Shown piece by piece: positions 32,422-42,330 of a stretch of 59,486 bases of DNA. Location of the stretch: contig NZ_JALAGY010000093.1 in NCBI RefSeq assembly GCF_022712195.1, forward strand, positions 1-59,486. The letters run 5' to 3'. The stretch comes from Corynebacterium sp. Its GTDB lineage: Bacteria; Actinomycetota; Actinomycetes; Mycobacteriales; Mycobacteriaceae. Positions within the stretch are counted from its first letter, which is position 1, and every line of letters starts with the position of its first letter. Both the position numbers and the translations under genes were made by a program. The notes beneath the pieces are model-generated. The model had not been told where the DNA came from, searched no databases, and was given only the letters and a program-made list of their open reading frames with translations.

Positions 32422-32450
32422 GGTCCCATAGTGCCATCCCGGGTCGGTGA

Positions 32451-32456
32451 TAGGGT
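32451..32456 (+). promoter_or_regulatory. -10 element of rimP
   Basis: TAGGGT is exactly 7 bases before the rimP ATG at 32464; the rimP-nusA transcript is probably leaderless. Confidence 0.5.
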
Positions 32457-32463
32457 TCACGGC

Positions 32464-33027
32464 ATGGCTTTCCCTTCTGAACAGGACCTTGCCGAGGTGG
32501 TCGGCCCGCTGGCCGGGGCACTCGGCCTCGACCTCGAATCCATCACCGTGACCAGGGCGGGGGCGAAGTCGGCCGTACGGGTCGCCGTCGACGCCGACGT
32601 CCGGCCGGACCTCGACCAGCTGGAGGAACTCAGCAAGGCGGTCTCCGCGGAGTTCGACGCCCGGGAGTCCTCCGGGGTATTGAATTTCGGCCCCGGATAC
32701 ACCTTCGAGGTGACCACCCCCGGGTTGGACACCCCGCTGACCGAGCTCCGGCACTTCCGCCGCAACACCGGCCGGCTGGTCTCCGTCGGGGGAACGACCG
32801 CCCGCATCGCCGCTGTCGACGGGAGTGGCGACGGGGCGGCGGTCTGGCTGATCCGGCCGGGCGAGCGGAAGAAGGACGCGCCGCAGGTCGAGCCCCACGG
32901 ATTGGCTTCGGTGGCGGGGGCTTTGGTAGAAGTTGAGTTTTCCGAGCCCCCGGCCGATCAACGTGACCTGGTGGGCCTTGATCCCGAGAAGTACCGTGCG
33001 CTGTACGCGCAGAAGGACGACAAGTGA
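32464..33027 (+). CDS. rimP: Ribosome maturation factor RimP
   Basis: This is a 187-residue factor for 30S subunit assembly. The first domain has LDLESITVTRAGAKSAVRVAVD and a LEELSKAVSAEFD helix. The VLNFGPGYTFEVTTPGLDTPL segment contains the RimP family's SPG-like motif (here TPGLD), and a C-terminal SH3-like domain follows. ATG 32464 is preferred over 32416 because the family begins soon after and a -10 is 7 bases upstream. The last bases overlap nusA (GTGA), the usual rimP-nusA coupling. Confidence 0.9.
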   Translation: MAFPSEQDLAEVVGPLAGALGLDLESITVTRAGAKSAVRVAVDADVRPDLDQLEELSKAVSAEFDARESSGVLNFGPGYTFEVTTPGLDTPLTELRHFRRNTGRLVSVGGTTARIAAVDGSGDGAAVWLIRPGERKKDAPQVEPHGLASVAGALVEVEFSEPPADQRDLVGLDPEKYRALYAQKDDK

Positions 33028-34100
33028 AAATTGACCTGAGTGCCCTGACCGCCCTGGAGAACATCGAGCACGTGCGCCGCAGCGCCCTGCTCGGCGCGAT
33101 CTCCGCAGCCCTGCTGGACTCCTACCGGGAGCTGACGAAGGTGGACGGGCCCGCCCGTGTGGAGATCGACCGCACCGACGGCACGGTCACCGTCCTTCGA
33201 CTGGAGAAGGACGAGGACGGCAACACCACCGGGGAGTTCGACGACACCCCCGAGGACTTCGGTCGTGCGGCGGCCAAGGCCGTGCGTGACGCGATCCGCG
33301 GGCAGATCAACATCGCCAGGGCGGACTCCTCGTACACGAAGTACGCGGACCTGGAGGGCACGGTGGTCTCGGGTGTGGTGAACCGTGACGCGCGGGCCAA
33401 TGAACGCGGCATCACCGTGGTACACCTCGGCACCGAGGCGGACGGGCAGGACGGGCTGATCCTCGCCGCCGAGCACATGCCCGGCGAGAAGCTGGAGCAC
33501 GGCGACCGGGTGAAATGCTTCGTGACCGCGGTGAACCGTGGCCAGCGCGGTGTGCAGATCCTGCTGTCGAGGACCCACCCTGAACTGGTGCGGGGACTCT
33601 TCGCGCTGGAGGTCCCTGAGGTCGCCGACGGGTCGGTGGACATCACCGCCATCGCCCGGGAGGCGGGTCACCGTTCGAAGATCGCGGTGACTTCCACGGT
33701 CAACGGGCTCAACGCCAAGGGTGCCTGCATCGGCCCGCGCGGCCAGCGCGTGACCGCCATCATGGAGGCGCTGTCAGGGGAGAAGATCGACATCGTCGAC
33801 CACTCCGAGAGCCCGGCGGTGTACGTGGGCAACGCCCTCGCCCCGGCGAAGGTCGTGCGGGTCGACGTCACCGACCACGACCTGCAGATCGCCCGGGCCA
33901 TCGTGCCGGACCACCAGCTGTCCCTGGCGATCGGCAAGGAGGGGCAGAACGCCCGCCTGGCCGCACGTCTGACGGGCTGGAAGATCGACATCCGTCCGGA
34001 GTCCGACCCGGACGACCACCCCGCCGACTCCGCCGACACTGCCGACACTGCCGACGCCGCTGACAGCACCGGTTCCGACGGTGCGGTGCCGCAGGTCTGA
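33024..34100 (+). CDS. nusA: Transcription termination/antitermination factor NusA
   Basis: This 358-residue RNA polymerase-binding factor controls pausing, termination and antitermination. The domains run in order: N-terminal polymerase-binding domain, S1 domain (EGTVVSGVVNRDARANERGI ...), then KH1 and KH2 with the GACIGPRGQRVTAIM and LAIGKEGQNARLAARLTGW motifs. The C-terminal acidic repeats of Proteobacteria are absent, as usual in actinobacteria, and are replaced by an Asp/Ala/Thr-rich tail. The GTG start overlaps rimP by 4 bases. Confidence 0.95.
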   Translation: MKIDLSALTALENIEHVRRSALLGAISAALLDSYRELTKVDGPARVEIDRTDGTVTVLRLEKDEDGNTTGEFDDTPEDFGRAAAKAVRDAIRGQINIARADSSYTKYADLEGTVVSGVVNRDARANERGITVVHLGTEADGQDGLILAAEHMPGEKLEHGDRVKCFVTAVNRGQRGVQILLSRTHPELVRGLFALEVPEVADGSVDITAIAREAGHRSKIAVTSTVNGLNAKGACIGPRGQRVTAIMEALSGEKIDIVDHSESPAVYVGNALAPAKVVRVDVTDHDLQIARAIVPDHQLSLAIGKEGQNARLAARLTGWKIDIRPESDPDDHPADSADTADTADAADSTGSDGAVPQV

Positions 34101-34222
34101 CACCGGTGTAATTCACCGTGCCGCCACGGCGTGCCGGTGTTCCCCGGTGGATGAGGGGTGGTGCAGCTGGTCAGAGGGGCGCCGGACGCCGACGCCACGC
34201 CGTGGGTTCAGGGCGGTTGGCC

Positions 34223-34247
34223 CCACGGGCCCGTGGCGCGTTAGACT
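34223..34247 (+). promoter_or_regulatory. ylxR-infB promoter with palindromic spacer
   Basis: TAGACT at 34242-34247 is a good -10. Just before it CCACGGGCCCGTGG (34223-34236) is a perfect 14-base palindrome in the -35/-10 spacer, a candidate repressor site. A 38-base leader with GAAGGAG follows. Confidence 0.45.
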
Positions 34248-34284
34248 GTGTACCGGTCTGACGACGAGGAGAAGGAGAACACGC

Positions 34285-34686
34285 ATGTCTTTCCGTGTTC
34301 CGGACTCTTCGCCGGATGCGGGTCCCCAGCGGACCTGCATCGCCACCCGTCAGGTCCACCCGGCGTCGGCGCTGTTGCGTTGTGTCGCCGAGAGGACCGG
34401 CGCGGGTGGGGGATCAGGGTCGGTTCGTGTCGTCCCGGATCCCCGACGGCGCCTGCCCGGCCGTGGTGCGTGGATCACCGCGACGGTCAGCGCGTACGAG
34501 ACCGCCGTCCAGCGTCGTGCTTTTGCACGGGCGCTGAAAGTGCCTTTCGAGGCGGACACGACTCCTGTCCTGGAGTTTCTCCGTGACCACGGTGACAGCC
34601 GGGGGAGCGGGGCGTCGACGTCGCGGGAGGTACCGCATCTGACCACCAGCCCGGTGGCCGAGAAGGAAAAGGAAACCGATTACTGA
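34285..34686 (+). CDS. ylxR: YlxR/RnpM-family RNA-binding protein
   Basis: This is a 133-residue basic protein of the YlxR (DUF448) family, always found between nusA and infB; in Bacillus it binds and modulates RNase P RNA (RnpM). The RTCIATRQ motif near residue 13 and the late AWITATVSAYETAVQRRAFARAL segment with basic helix are the family features. The C-terminal 35 residues are a Ser/Glu-rich extension. ATG 34285 is chosen for its GAAGGAG site; the frame open to 34081 is not conserved-looking. Confidence 0.85.
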   Translation: MSFRVPDSSPDAGPQRTCIATRQVHPASALLRCVAERTGAGGGSGSVRVVPDPRRRLPGRGAWITATVSAYETAVQRRAFARALKVPFEADTTPVLEFLRDHGDSRGSGASTSREVPHLTTSPVAEKEKETDY

Positions 34687-34809
34687 TGAGCGCACGATGA
34701 AGCAGCATCAGCGATGAGTGTCCAACTGACCTGGAGTCGTACGTAGCGTCGCCGTGGAATGAGATCCACGGGCGACCGGCCTGCGACTCCACCATTACGA
34801 AGGAGAGCA

Positions 34810-37725
34810 GTGCCCGGAAAGCTACGTGTCCATGAGCTGGCGAAACAGCTCGGAACGACAAGCAAGGAACTTCTCGCCACGCTCAAGGAGCAGGGTGAGT
34901 TCGTGAAGTCGGCGTCCTCGACGGTGGAACCGCCGGTCGTCAAGAAGATGAAGAGCCACTACGGGGCGGCGACGGAGTCCAAGAAGGACGACGCCGCCCT
35001 CCCGGACCTGAGCGGTCAGCCGACCGCCCAGGCGACCCGCCCCGCCGCCGCGTCGGCGGAGCCCTCCACCGCCACCCCCGGCGCAGCGAAGCCGGGTCCG
35101 AAGCCCGGTGGCGCCAAGCCGGGTGCGGCGAAGCCCGGTGCAACCAAGCCCGGCCCCGCCACCTCGGCGAAGCCAGGTGCCGCCCCGAAGTCCGCCGCCA
35201 CGCCCGCCGACGCCCGTCCCGCCACCCCGGCGGACGAGGCTCCGGAGGCGGGGAAGTCGTCCGCGACCGCGCCCACGGCGTCCCCGAAGCCGCAGGGCGA
35301 CCGCCCGAAGCCGGGTACGGCTAAGCCGGCGGCCAAGCCCGCCCCGCAGGACGCACCGTCCTCGAAGCCGGGCCCGCGGCCCGGCCCGAAGCCCGGTGCG
35401 GCCCGTCCGGGTGCCAAGCCGGGTCCCAAGCCCGGTGGCCGCGCGCCCCGCGTCGCCAACAACCCGTTCTCCTCCGGCACGGAGCGTCCCACGCCCCGTC
35501 CGCAGGGTGGACAGGGCGGACAGGGCGGCAAGTCCGACATGCCCCGCCCCGGTGGTTCCGCAGGCCGTCCGGCCCCGCGCCCCGGTGGCACCGGTGCGGC
35601 GAAGCCGGGTGGACGTCGTCCGAGCCCCGCTTCCATGCCCAGCCACCCCAGCCCCGGGCAGATGCCGGCCAAGGCCAGCACCGGTGGCGGCGGCGGCCGC
35701 GGCCGTGGTGGCCAGGGCGGTCCCGGTGCCGGCGGTCCGGGAGGACCCCGCGGTGGTCGCGGCGGTCGTCGCGGCGGTACCGCGGGTGCCTTCGGTCGTC
35801 CCGGTGGCGCCCCGCGTCGCGGACGTAAGTCGAAGCGGCAGAAGCGTAACGAGTACGAGGCGATGCAGGCACCGAGTGTCGTCGGCGGCGTGAAGCTGCC
35901 GAACGGCAAGGGCGCCAAGATTCGCCTGCGCCGCGGTGCGTCGCTGTCCGACTTCGCCGAGAAGATCAACGCCGATCCGGCCGCACTGGTCCAGGCGATG
36001 TTCAACCTCGGTGAGATGGTCACCGCGACCGCGTCCGTACCGGACGACACCCTGAAGCTGCTCGGCGACGAGATGGCCTACAACGTCGAGGTCGTCTCCC
36101 CGGAGGACGAGGACCGCGAACTGCTGCAGTCCTTCGACCTGCAGTTCGGCGAGGACGTCGGAAGCCAGGAGGACCTGCAGCACCGGCCGCCGGTGGTCAC
36201 GGTCATGGGTCACGTCGACCACGGCAAGACCCGCCTGCTCGACACCATCCGCAAGACCAACGTCGGAGGTGGCGAGGCCGGTGGCATCACCCAGCACATC
36301 GGTGCGTACCAGGTGCCGGTGGAGGTCCACGACGAGGAGCGTCTGCTGACGCTGCTCGACACCCCCGGTCACGAGGCGTTCACCGCCATGCGTGCCCGTG
36401 GTGCCAAGGCCACCGACATCGCGATCCTGGTGGTTGCCGCGGACGACGGCGTGATGCCACAGACCGTGGAGGCCATCAACCACGCCAAGGCGGCCGATGT
36501 GCCGGTCGTGGTCGCGGTGAACAAGATCGACAAGGAGGGCGCGTCCCCGGAGAAGATCCGTGGCCAGCTCACCGAGTACGGTCTGGTCCCCGAGGAGTAC
36601 GGCGGCGACACCATGTTCGTCGACATCTCCGCGAAGCAGGGCACGAACATCGAGAGCCTCCTGGAGGCCGTGGTGCTCACCGCCGACGCCTCGCTGGAGC
36701 TCGTCGCGAACCCGGACATGCCCGCACAGGGTGTGGCCATCGAGGCCCACCTGGACCGCGGTCGTGGCCCGGTGGCCAACGTCATCATCCAGCGCGGTAC
36801 CCTGCGCGTCGGTGACTCCATCGTCGTCGGTGACGCGCACGGTCGTGTGCGCCGCATGGTCGACGAGCACGGTGCCGACGTCAAGGAGGCCGGCCCGTCC
36901 ATGCCGGTGCAGGTCCTCGGCCTCACCAGTGTCTCCGGTGCGGGTGACAACCTGCTCGCGGTGGACGACGACCGGACCGCCCGGCAGATCGCCGACCAGC
37001 GCAACGCCCGTCGCCGCAACGCGATGCAGGCCCGGTCCCGCAAGCGGATCAGCCTGGAGGACCTGGACAAGGTGCTCAAGGAGACCAGCCAGCTCAACCT
37101 CATCCTCAAGGGCGACAACGCCGGTACGGTCGAGGCGCTGGAGGATTCGCTGCTGCAGATCGAGGTCGACGACGAGGTCAGCCTGAACATCATCGACCGC
37201 GGTGTGGGTGCAGTCACCCAGACCAACGTCGACCTGGCTGCCGCCTCCGACGCGATCATCATCGGCTTCAACGTCCGTGCGGAGGGCAAGGCCACCGAGG
37301 TCGCGAACTCCGAGGGTGTCGAGATCCGTTACTACTCGGTCATCTACGACGCCATCGACGAGGTCGAGCAGGCACTCAAGGGCATGCTCAAGCCGGTGTA
37401 CGAGGAGCGCGAGATCGGTACCGCCGAGATCCGCCAGCTGTTCAAGGCCTCCGCAGTCGGCCTCATCGCCGGTACGATGGTGCAGACCGGCAAGATGCGC
37501 CGCAACGCGCAGGTGCGCCTGGTCCGCGACGGCAACGTCGTCGCGGAGAAGGCCACCATCGAGTCGCTGCGTCGCGAGAAGGACGACGTCACCGAGGTGA
37601 GCCACGGTTACGAGTGCGGCATGGTCCTGTCCTACCCGGACATCCAGGTCGGGGACATCATCCAGGCCTACGAGCTGGTCGAGGTTCCGCGCGACCAGGT
37701 CAAGAAGGACGGCAAGGACAGCTAG
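34810..37725 (+). CDS. infB: Translation initiation factor IF-2
   Basis: This is a 971-residue GTPase that brings initiator fMet-tRNA to the 30S subunit. GTG 34810 ([20 protein letters not shown]) has AAGGAG upstream. Residues about 50-340 are an actinobacterial low-complexity Pro/Gly/Ala/Lys/Arg segment ([14 protein letters not shown] repeats, then [11 protein letters not shown]). The G domain has [17 protein letters not shown] and NKIDK, followed by domain II, the helical linker and the fMet-tRNA-binding C2 domain ([13 protein letters not shown]). The long GC-rich repeat gives a large antisense frame that is a shadow. Confidence 0.95.
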   Translation: MPGKLRVHELAKQLGTTSKELLATLKEQGEFVKSASSTVEPPVVKKMKSHYGAATESKKDDAALPDLSGQPTAQATRPAAASAEPSTATPGAAKPGPKPGGAKPGAAKPGATKPGPATSAKPGAAPKSAATPADARPATPADEAPEAGKSSATAPTASPKPQGDRPKPGTAKPAAKPAPQDAPSSKPGPRPGPKPGAARPGAKPGPKPGGRAPRVANNPFSSGTERPTPRPQGGQGGQGGKSDMPRPGGSAGRPAPRPGGTGAAKPGGRRPSPASMPSHPSPGQMPAKASTGGGGGRGRGGQGGPGAGGPGGPRGGRGGRRGGTAGAFGRPGGAPRRGRKSKRQKRNEYEAMQAPSVVGGVKLPNGKGAKIRLRRGASLSDFAEKINADPAALVQAMFNLGEMVTATASVPDDTLKLLGDEMAYNVEVVSPEDEDRELLQSFDLQFGEDVGSQEDLQHRPPVVTVMGHVDHGKTRLLDTIRKTNVGGGEAGGITQHIGAYQVPVEVHDEERLLTLLDTPGHEAFTAMRARGAKATDIAILVVAADDGVMPQTVEAINHAKAADVPVVVAVNKIDKEGASPEKIRGQLTEYGLVPEEYGGDTMFVDISAKQGTNIESLLEAVVLTADASLELVANPDMPAQGVAIEAHLDRGRGPVANVIIQRGTLRVGDSIVVGDAHGRVRRMVDEHGADVKEAGPSMPVQVLGLTSVSGAGDNLLAVDDDRTARQIADQRNARRRNAMQARSRKRISLEDLDKVLKETSQLNLILKGDNAGTVEALEDSLLQIEVDDEVSLNIIDRGVGAVTQTNVDLAAASDAIIIGFNVRAEGKATEVANSEGVEIRYYSVIYDAIDEVEQALKGMLKPVYEEREIGTAEIRQLFKASAVGLIAGTMVQTGKMRRNAQVRLVRDGNVVAEKATIESLRREKDDVTEVSHGYECGMVLSYPDIQVGDIIQAYELVEVPRDQVKKDGKDS

Positions 37726-37774
37726 ACCGGCGGGGCAGGCCCGGCCCGCAGGGCCGGCCTGACCGGCCCGGACA

Positions 37775-37821
37775 CCCCGGTGTGCGGGGGACGTGCAGTG
37801 AGACGTCCCCCGGCACCGGGG
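37775..37821 (+). terminator. Strong hairpin after infB
   Basis: CCCCGGTGTGCGGGGGACGT pairs with ACGTCCCCCGGCACCGGGG over a loop of 8 bases, with one bulged base, then TTCCGTC. It probably ends the ylxR-infB transcript, since a separate -10 for rbfA follows. Confidence 0.75.
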
Positions 37822-37839
37822 TTCCGTCATGTCTGCGGC

Positions 37840-37845
37840 TAGAAT
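37840..37845 (+). promoter_or_regulatory. -10 element of the rbfA operon
   Basis: TAGAAT lies after the infB terminator, giving a leader of about 60 bases with AAAGGGG before the rbfA ATG. Confidence 0.5.
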
Positions 37846-37912
37846 CAGCGACGAGAAGGTGACCGGCGAGTCCGGCACATGACCGACACCGACACTAAAA
37901 GGGGTGCCTCCG

Positions 37913-38359
37913 ATGGCAGACCACGCCCGCGCCGCCCGTATGGCCAAGCGCATCATGACCATTGTCGCCTCGGCGATCGAGCGCGAGGTGAAGGACCCGC
38001 GCCTGGAGTTCGTCACCGTGACGGACTGCCGGGTCACCGGCGACCTGCACGACGCCACGGTGTTCTACACCGTCCGCGGCCGGACCGTGGAGGAGGAGCC
38101 GGACACCGACGCCGCCGCGGAGGCCCTGCACCGAGCCCGTGGCCAGCTGCGCAAGATCGTCGGAGACCAGCTCTCGGTGCGCTTCACCCCGACGCTGCGC
38201 TTCGAGCTGGACACCGTGCCTGAGGCGTCCGCGCACCTGGAGGAGCTCCTGGCGAAGGCCCGGGACATCGACTCGCGCGTCCGCGCGCAGGCCGAGGGCG
38301 CCACCCCGGCCGGTGAGGCGGACCCGTACCGCGCGCCGTCGGACGAGTCCGGGGAGTGA
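37913..38359 (+). CDS. rbfA: Ribosome-binding factor A
   Basis: This is a 148-residue factor for 16S rRNA 5'-end maturation and 30S assembly, needed in cold. The KH-like core is typical: [30 protein letters not shown], then [28 protein letters not shown]. The ATG at 37913 has AAAGGGG 7 bases upstream; 37904 is the alternative. The gene overlaps dinF by 4 bases (GTGA), so translation is coupled. Confidence 0.92.
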   Translation: MADHARAARMAKRIMTIVASAIEREVKDPRLEFVTVTDCRVTGDLHDATVFYTVRGRTVEEEPDTDAAAEALHRARGQLRKIVGDQLSVRFTPTLRFELDTVPEASAHLEELLAKARDIDSRVRAQAEGATPAGEADPYRAPSDESGE

Positions 38360-39696
38360 GTTCAGCCCCTCCCGCAGGAGTGAGGGCGGACACCCGGACC
38401 ATCCTCGGTCTGGCGTGGCCCGCCCTCGCGGTGTTGGCGGCCACCCCGGTGTACCTGCTGTGGGACACTGCGGTGGTCGGCAGACTCGGCGCCACCGAGC
38501 TGGCCGCACTGGCTGCGGGGGCGACCGTGCTGGCGCAGGTCACCGTGCAGCTGACCTTCCTGTCCTACGGGACGACTGCCCGCGCGGCCCGGCGTTACGG
38601 TGCCGGCGACACCCCGGGTGCGGTCGCCGAGGGGATCCAGGCGTCGTGGGTGGCGCTCGCGGTGGGCGGTGTCCTGGCGGTGATGGTGGCGGTCTTCGCC
38701 ACTCCGGTGACCGGCTGGTTGACCGGTGGTTCGGGTGACGGCGGTTCCGCGGTCGCGGAGGAGGCCGCCACCTGGCTGCGGGTGACGTCTCTGTCGGTGG
38801 TGCCGGCACTGTTGACGATGGCGGGCAACGGCTGGTTGCGCGGTGTGGCCAACACCCGTGCGCCGCTCTACTTCACCCTCGCCGGCGTGGTGCCGATGAT
38901 CGTCACCGTGCCCTGGGCGGTGGACCGCTACGGTCTCGTCGGCTCGGCGTACGCCAATGTGCTGGGTGAGACGATCATCGCGTCCTGTTTCGTGGTGGCG
39001 GTCGTGGTGACGTGGCGCAGGGTCGGCGACGGTCGCGCGGTACGGCCGAGTTGGGCGGTCATCCGGCCCCAACTGTCGATGGGACGTGACCTCATCCTGC
39101 GTTCGATGAGTTTCCAGGTCGCCTTCGTGTCCGCGGCGGCGGTCGCCGGGCGGATGGGCGACGCCTCACTGGCCGCGCACCAGGTGATGCTGCAGCTCTG
39201 GAACTTCCTCACCCTGGTACTGGACTCGGTGGCGGTGGCGGCCCAGACACTGGTCGGCGCCGCGCTGGGTTCGGCGTCGGCCGGGGCGGCCTGGCAGGTC
39301 GGACGTCGCGTCCTGCGTTTCTCGGTGGGGGCCGGCCTGCTGCTGTCCGCGGTGCTGGCGGCCGGTGCCGTGGTGATTCCGGGGCTGTTCACCTCCGATG
39401 AGGCGGTGCTGTCGACGATGTGGGGTCCGTGGTGGATCCTGGTGGTGATGGTCGGTCTCGGCGGGGTGGTGTTCGCCATCGACGGGGTGCTGCTGGGGGC
39501 GGGGGACGTGGCCTTCCTGCGCACCGCCTCGATCGTCTCGGTTCTCGCCGGTTTCCTGCCGGGTGTCTGGTTGTCCCGGGTCTTCGGCTGGGGTCTGACT
39601 GGTGTGTGGTGCGGGCTGCTGGCCTTCATCGTGATCCGTCTGGGTGCGGTGGTGTGGCGCTACCGGAGTGGACGGTGGGTACGCACCGGCGCCTGA
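38356..39696 (+). CDS. dinF: MATE-family efflux transporter DinF-like
   Basis: This is a 446-residue, 12-helix multidrug/toxin extrusion-type transporter of the DinF subgroup, exporting organic cations or oxidised metabolites. Helix 1 has [27 protein letters not shown], and a second half-repeat begins near residue 240 ([23 protein letters not shown]) with [11 protein letters not shown]. The GTG start overlaps the rbfA stop by 4 bases. The placement after rbfA is conserved in Corynebacterium. Confidence 0.88.
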   Translation: MSSAPPAGVRADTRTILGLAWPALAVLAATPVYLLWDTAVVGRLGATELAALAAGATVLAQVTVQLTFLSYGTTARAARRYGAGDTPGAVAEGIQASWVALAVGGVLAVMVAVFATPVTGWLTGGSGDGGSAVAEEAATWLRVTSLSVVPALLTMAGNGWLRGVANTRAPLYFTLAGVVPMIVTVPWAVDRYGLVGSAYANVLGETIIASCFVVAVVVTWRRVGDGRAVRPSWAVIRPQLSMGRDLILRSMSFQVAFVSAAAVAGRMGDASLAAHQVMLQLWNFLTLVLDSVAVAAQTLVGAALGSASAGAAWQVGRRVLRFSVGAGLLLSAVLAAGAVVIPGLFTSDEAVLSTMWGPWWILVVMVGLGGVVFAIDGVLLGAGDVAFLRTASIVSVLAGFLPGVWLSRVFGWGLTGVWCGLLAFIVIRLGAVVWRYRSGRWVRTGA

Positions 39697-39733
39697 GGAA
39701 AGGCCGTGACGTGACGGATGTGGCCCATGTGGC

Positions 39734-39739
39734 TAGAGT
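39734..39739 (+). promoter_or_regulatory. -10 element of the metallophosphoesterase-PPTase operon
   Basis: TAGAGT is exactly 7 bases before the ATG at 39747, predicting a leaderless mRNA. Confidence 0.5.
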
Positions 39740-39746
39740 GGCGTAA

Positions 39747-40640
39747 ATGACGGGTATGGAGAAACCAGACGCCACCGCGGGGCAGTCGGCGTTCGCGTCG
39801 ACGCCCGGGGGCCGGCGGACGTTGTGGGCCGTCTCCGACCTCCACGTCGCGGCACGGGGCAACCGTGACCTCGTCGACCGTCTCGTCCGTCCCGGGAACC
39901 CCGGCGACTGGCTTATCGTGGCCGGCGACGTCGCGGAACGCACCTCCACGATCCTGGAGACGCTGCGCGCCCTGGCGGAGAGGTTCGCCCAGGTGATCTG
40001 GGTTCCCGGCAACCACGAACTGTTCTCCCGCGACTCCGACGACGTCCACGCCGAGGACAAGTACGGGGAGCTGGTCAAGGGCTGCCAGTCGATGGGGGTG
40101 CTCACCCCGGAGGACCCGTACCCGCGGTTCGCCGGCCGTACCGTCGTGCCGATGTTCACGCTGTACGACCACTCCTGGCGTGACCCGCTCGTCACGGTGG
40201 AGCGCGCCCTGGCGGACGCTGAAGGCAACGGGGTGGTCTTCACCGACCAGGTCGCCATCGCCCCCTATACCGACGTTCCCCTCTGGTGCCAGCGCCGCCT
40301 GGGATACACTGTGCGACGACTGTCGAAGGTGTCGGGGCCGACGGTGCTGGTCAACCACTGGCCGCTGGTGCGGGAGGTGACCGCACGGCTCCGGCTGCCG
40401 GAGGTCGCGCTGTGGTCGGGGAGCCGGCACACGCAGGACTGGCCGGTGCGCTTCGGTGCGGAGACAGTGATCTACGGGCACCTGCACATCCCGGTCGTCA
40501 CCGAGGTGGACGGTGTCCGGCACGTCGAGGTCTCGCTGGGCTACCCGAGGGAGCGCGAGCGGACCCTCGACCAGCGCCGCGAACGGAACCTCTGGCCGTA
40601 CCCGGTGCTGACCGAGCCAGCCGGAGAGGAAGCGGGATGA
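39747..40640 (+). CDS. Calcineurin-like metallophosphoesterase
   Basis: This is a 297-residue dinuclear-metal phosphoesterase. All metal-ligand motifs are present: SDLHVAA (DxH), VAGDVAE (GD), PGNHELF (GNHE), NHWPLV and the final GHLHIP. The substrate is unknown; in actinobacteria this gene is regularly paired with the phosphopantetheinyl transferase gene, which starts inside its stop (ATGA). ATG 39747 is supported by the -10 seven bases upstream; ATG 39756 is possible. Confidence 0.87.
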   Translation: MTGMEKPDATAGQSAFASTPGGRRTLWAVSDLHVAARGNRDLVDRLVRPGNPGDWLIVAGDVAERTSTILETLRALAERFAQVIWVPGNHELFSRDSDDVHAEDKYGELVKGCQSMGVLTPEDPYPRFAGRTVVPMFTLYDHSWRDPLVTVERALADAEGNGVVFTDQVAIAPYTDVPLWCQRRLGYTVRRLSKVSGPTVLVNHWPLVREVTARLRLPEVALWSGSRHTQDWPVRFGAETVIYGHLHIPVVTEVDGVRHVEVSLGYPRERERTLDQRRERNLWPYPVLTEPAGEEAG

Positions 40641-41383
40641 TCATCTCAGCACCCTATGTCGCGGTGGGCTTCGGGGACACCGACCGGGAACCGGTGGTTC
40701 CCCGTGACCTCATCCCCGCCGACGCCGGTCTGGTGGAGTACCACCCCGGCCGTGTCATCGACCTGACCCACTACCGGGAACTCGACGACGAGGAACGCAG
40801 GATCGTCGACTCGGCGGTCGACTCCCGCAAGGCGGAGTTCGGGGACGGCCGCTGGTGTGCCCACCGGGCGCTGCGCGGGCTGGGGGTGGACGGGCCGATC
40901 CTGCGCGGGGAGAAGGGCCGGCCCCTGTTCCCCGGGCCGGTCACCGGGACCATCTCACACACGCGGGGCCTGCGGGTCGCCCTGGTGGGCAGCACGCAGC
41001 GGTGGCGCAGTCTCGGACTGGACGTGGAGGTCGCGCAACCGTTGCCCGACGGCGTGTTGTCCGCGGTGAGTTCCCCAGTGGAGCGCCGGTCACTGCAGCG
41101 GGCCGCGCAGCGGGCGCCCGGACGGTCCCTGGGTACGGTGCTGTTCAGTGCCAAGGAGGCGGTCTACAAGGCCTGGTTCCCTCTGGTGGGGAGGTTCCTG
41201 GACTTCGACGAGGTCGAACTGCACCTCGATGTCACCCCCCGGAACGACGGAACCTCCGCCGACGAGGTCGGCGGAGGCTGGCATGCCCGGGTGCTGTCGC
41301 ATCCGAGTCCGGTCGCCACCATCGAGGGGCACTGGGTGATCCGCGACGGCTTCGTGGTCACCGTCTGCGCGATCCCCGGCTGA
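40637..41383 (+). CDS. pptT: 4'-Phosphopantetheinyl transferase, EntD/PptT type
   Basis: This is a 248-residue enzyme that moves phosphopantetheine from CoA to acyl- or peptidyl-carrier domains, such as the FAS-I and Pks13 enzymes of mycolate synthesis. The Mg-binding GLDVEVA motif and the FSAKEAVYKAWFPL motif are present, plus HRALRGLG and the SHTRGL motif. The start ATG overlaps the metallophosphoesterase stop (ATGA). The length and the EntD-like motif spacing fit the actinobacterial PptT group rather than AcpS. Confidence 0.88.
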   Translation: MIISAPYVAVGFGDTDREPVVPRDLIPADAGLVEYHPGRVIDLTHYRELDDEERRIVDSAVDSRKAEFGDGRWCAHRALRGLGVDGPILRGEKGRPLFPGPVTGTISHTRGLRVALVGSTQRWRSLGLDVEVAQPLPDGVLSAVSSPVERRSLQRAAQRAPGRSLGTVLFSAKEAVYKAWFPLVGRFLDFDEVELHLDVTPRNDGTSADEVGGGWHARVLSHPSPVATIEGHWVIRDGFVVTVCAIPG

Positions 41384-42175
41384 TCAGTAGTACCCGCCCT
41401 GGCGGAAGTCCCAGGAGTTGAACTGGTCGGAGAGGATCAGGACGATCTCGTCGTTGTAGATGCCCTTGCGGATCAGGGTGGGGCACGGGGTGATTCCGCG
41501 CTTGCCGTTCTGCTCGGGGACCAGGTTGCCCTCGTCGTCGACCATCGAGACCATCACACCCTGCTCGTAGCGGGTGTCGATGGTCTTGTCGGGCTGGATG
41601 GAGGCGACGTAGTCGTTGCCCTCGATGATCAGGTCGGCTTCACCGGCGATCTCGTCGCCGATGCCCTCGATCAGACCGCGGTTGCCCTGGCCGGACGGGT
41701 TCGCCGAGGAGGCGAACACCAGGCGACGGTCCTTCTCCCACAGCTCACGGGCGATGTTCTCGCCAGGGGTGCCGAACTTCAGCACGAAGCAGCTGGTGTT
41801 GCGGGTGTCGGAGGCCAGCTCACCGGCGCCCTCCGGCATGTACTTCTCCTGGGCGCCGTCCTTCCAGGGCAGGATGCAGCCCATGAGGATGTCGCGGTCC
41901 ACGCAGGTCTGGTAGAACTTCTCGATCTCCGGGGTCAGCTGCGCGAGCTCGCGGAGCTGGTCCATGGAGCCGCACAGCACCACGCCGGGCTTGTTGCGCT
42001 TGCGGTGCTTGACAGCGAACTTGCGCTCGAGACCCTCGCGGTCACTCGTGGCGATGATGTAGCCGACCTTGGTGGGGGTGACCACGATGTGTCCCGGGGT
42101 GCGGAGCAGGTCGACGGCTTCCTGCTGCAGTCCACCGTTCCACCGGATCTGGCGGGAGTTCTCGTTCTCTGCCAT
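41384..42175 (-). CDS. Sua5/YciO/YrdC-family protein
   Basis: This is a 263-residue protein with the YrdC fold, related to L-threonylcarbamoyladenylate synthases that make the t6A precursor. It has TPTKVGYIIATSD near the N-terminus, FAVKHRKRNKPGVVL in the RNA/nucleotide site, and a FASSANPSGQGN motif matching the family's SAN(x)SG. No Sua5 domain follows. The final 60 residues are a less usual extension. The ATG at 42175 has AGAGGAA upstream; the frame beyond it is not coding. It may be a YciO-like paralogue rather than the essential enzyme. Confidence 0.8.
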   Translation of the reverse strand: MAENENSRQIRWNGGLQQEAVDLLRTPGHIVVTPTKVGYIIATSDREGLERKFAVKHRKRNKPGVVLCGSMDQLRELAQLTPEIEKFYQTCVDRDILMGCILPWKDGAQEKYMPEGAGELASDTRNTSCFVLKFGTPGENIARELWEKDRRLVFASSANPSGQGNRGLIEGIGDEIAGEADLIIEGNDYVASIQPDKTIDTRYEQGVMVSMVDDEGNLVPEQNGKRGITPCPTLIRKGIYNDEIVLILSDQFNSWDFRQGGYY

Positions 42176-42236
42176 GTGTTCCTCTCTTGAAGTCCTACTG
42201 GTATTCGGGCCGGCAGGTCTCGCCCTGCCACACTGC

Positions 42237-42279
42237 GTCTCACTGGTCGGGAGACTCAGTCTCACACTCTGGCATTGTA
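42237..42279 (-). promoter_or_regulatory. Promoter and palindrome of the YrdC-family gene
   Basis: TACAAT (minus strand, 42279-42274) is a near-perfect -10. GAGACTCAGTCTC (42251-42263) is a perfect palindrome just downstream in the leader. GTGAGAC recurs at 42265-42259 and 42243-42237, 22 bases apart. Together they look like an operator. Confidence 0.5.
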
Positions 42280-42330
42280 GTGCACTCCGGCCGGGGTTGC
42301 GGAACGGGGGTGCACGGCGCCTCCCGGAGG

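Noticed and set aside
34101..34222. A tRNA or small RNA between nusA and ylxR
   Set aside because: No cloverleaf or T-loop-like sequence could be folded by eye. It looks like spacer with small hairpins.
34822..38058. Very long minus-strand open frame of 1078 codons
   Set aside because: It is antisense to infB, whose motifs are clear. The frame stays open because of GC-rich codon bias and gives a Val/Leu/Arg/Asp-biased product without domains.
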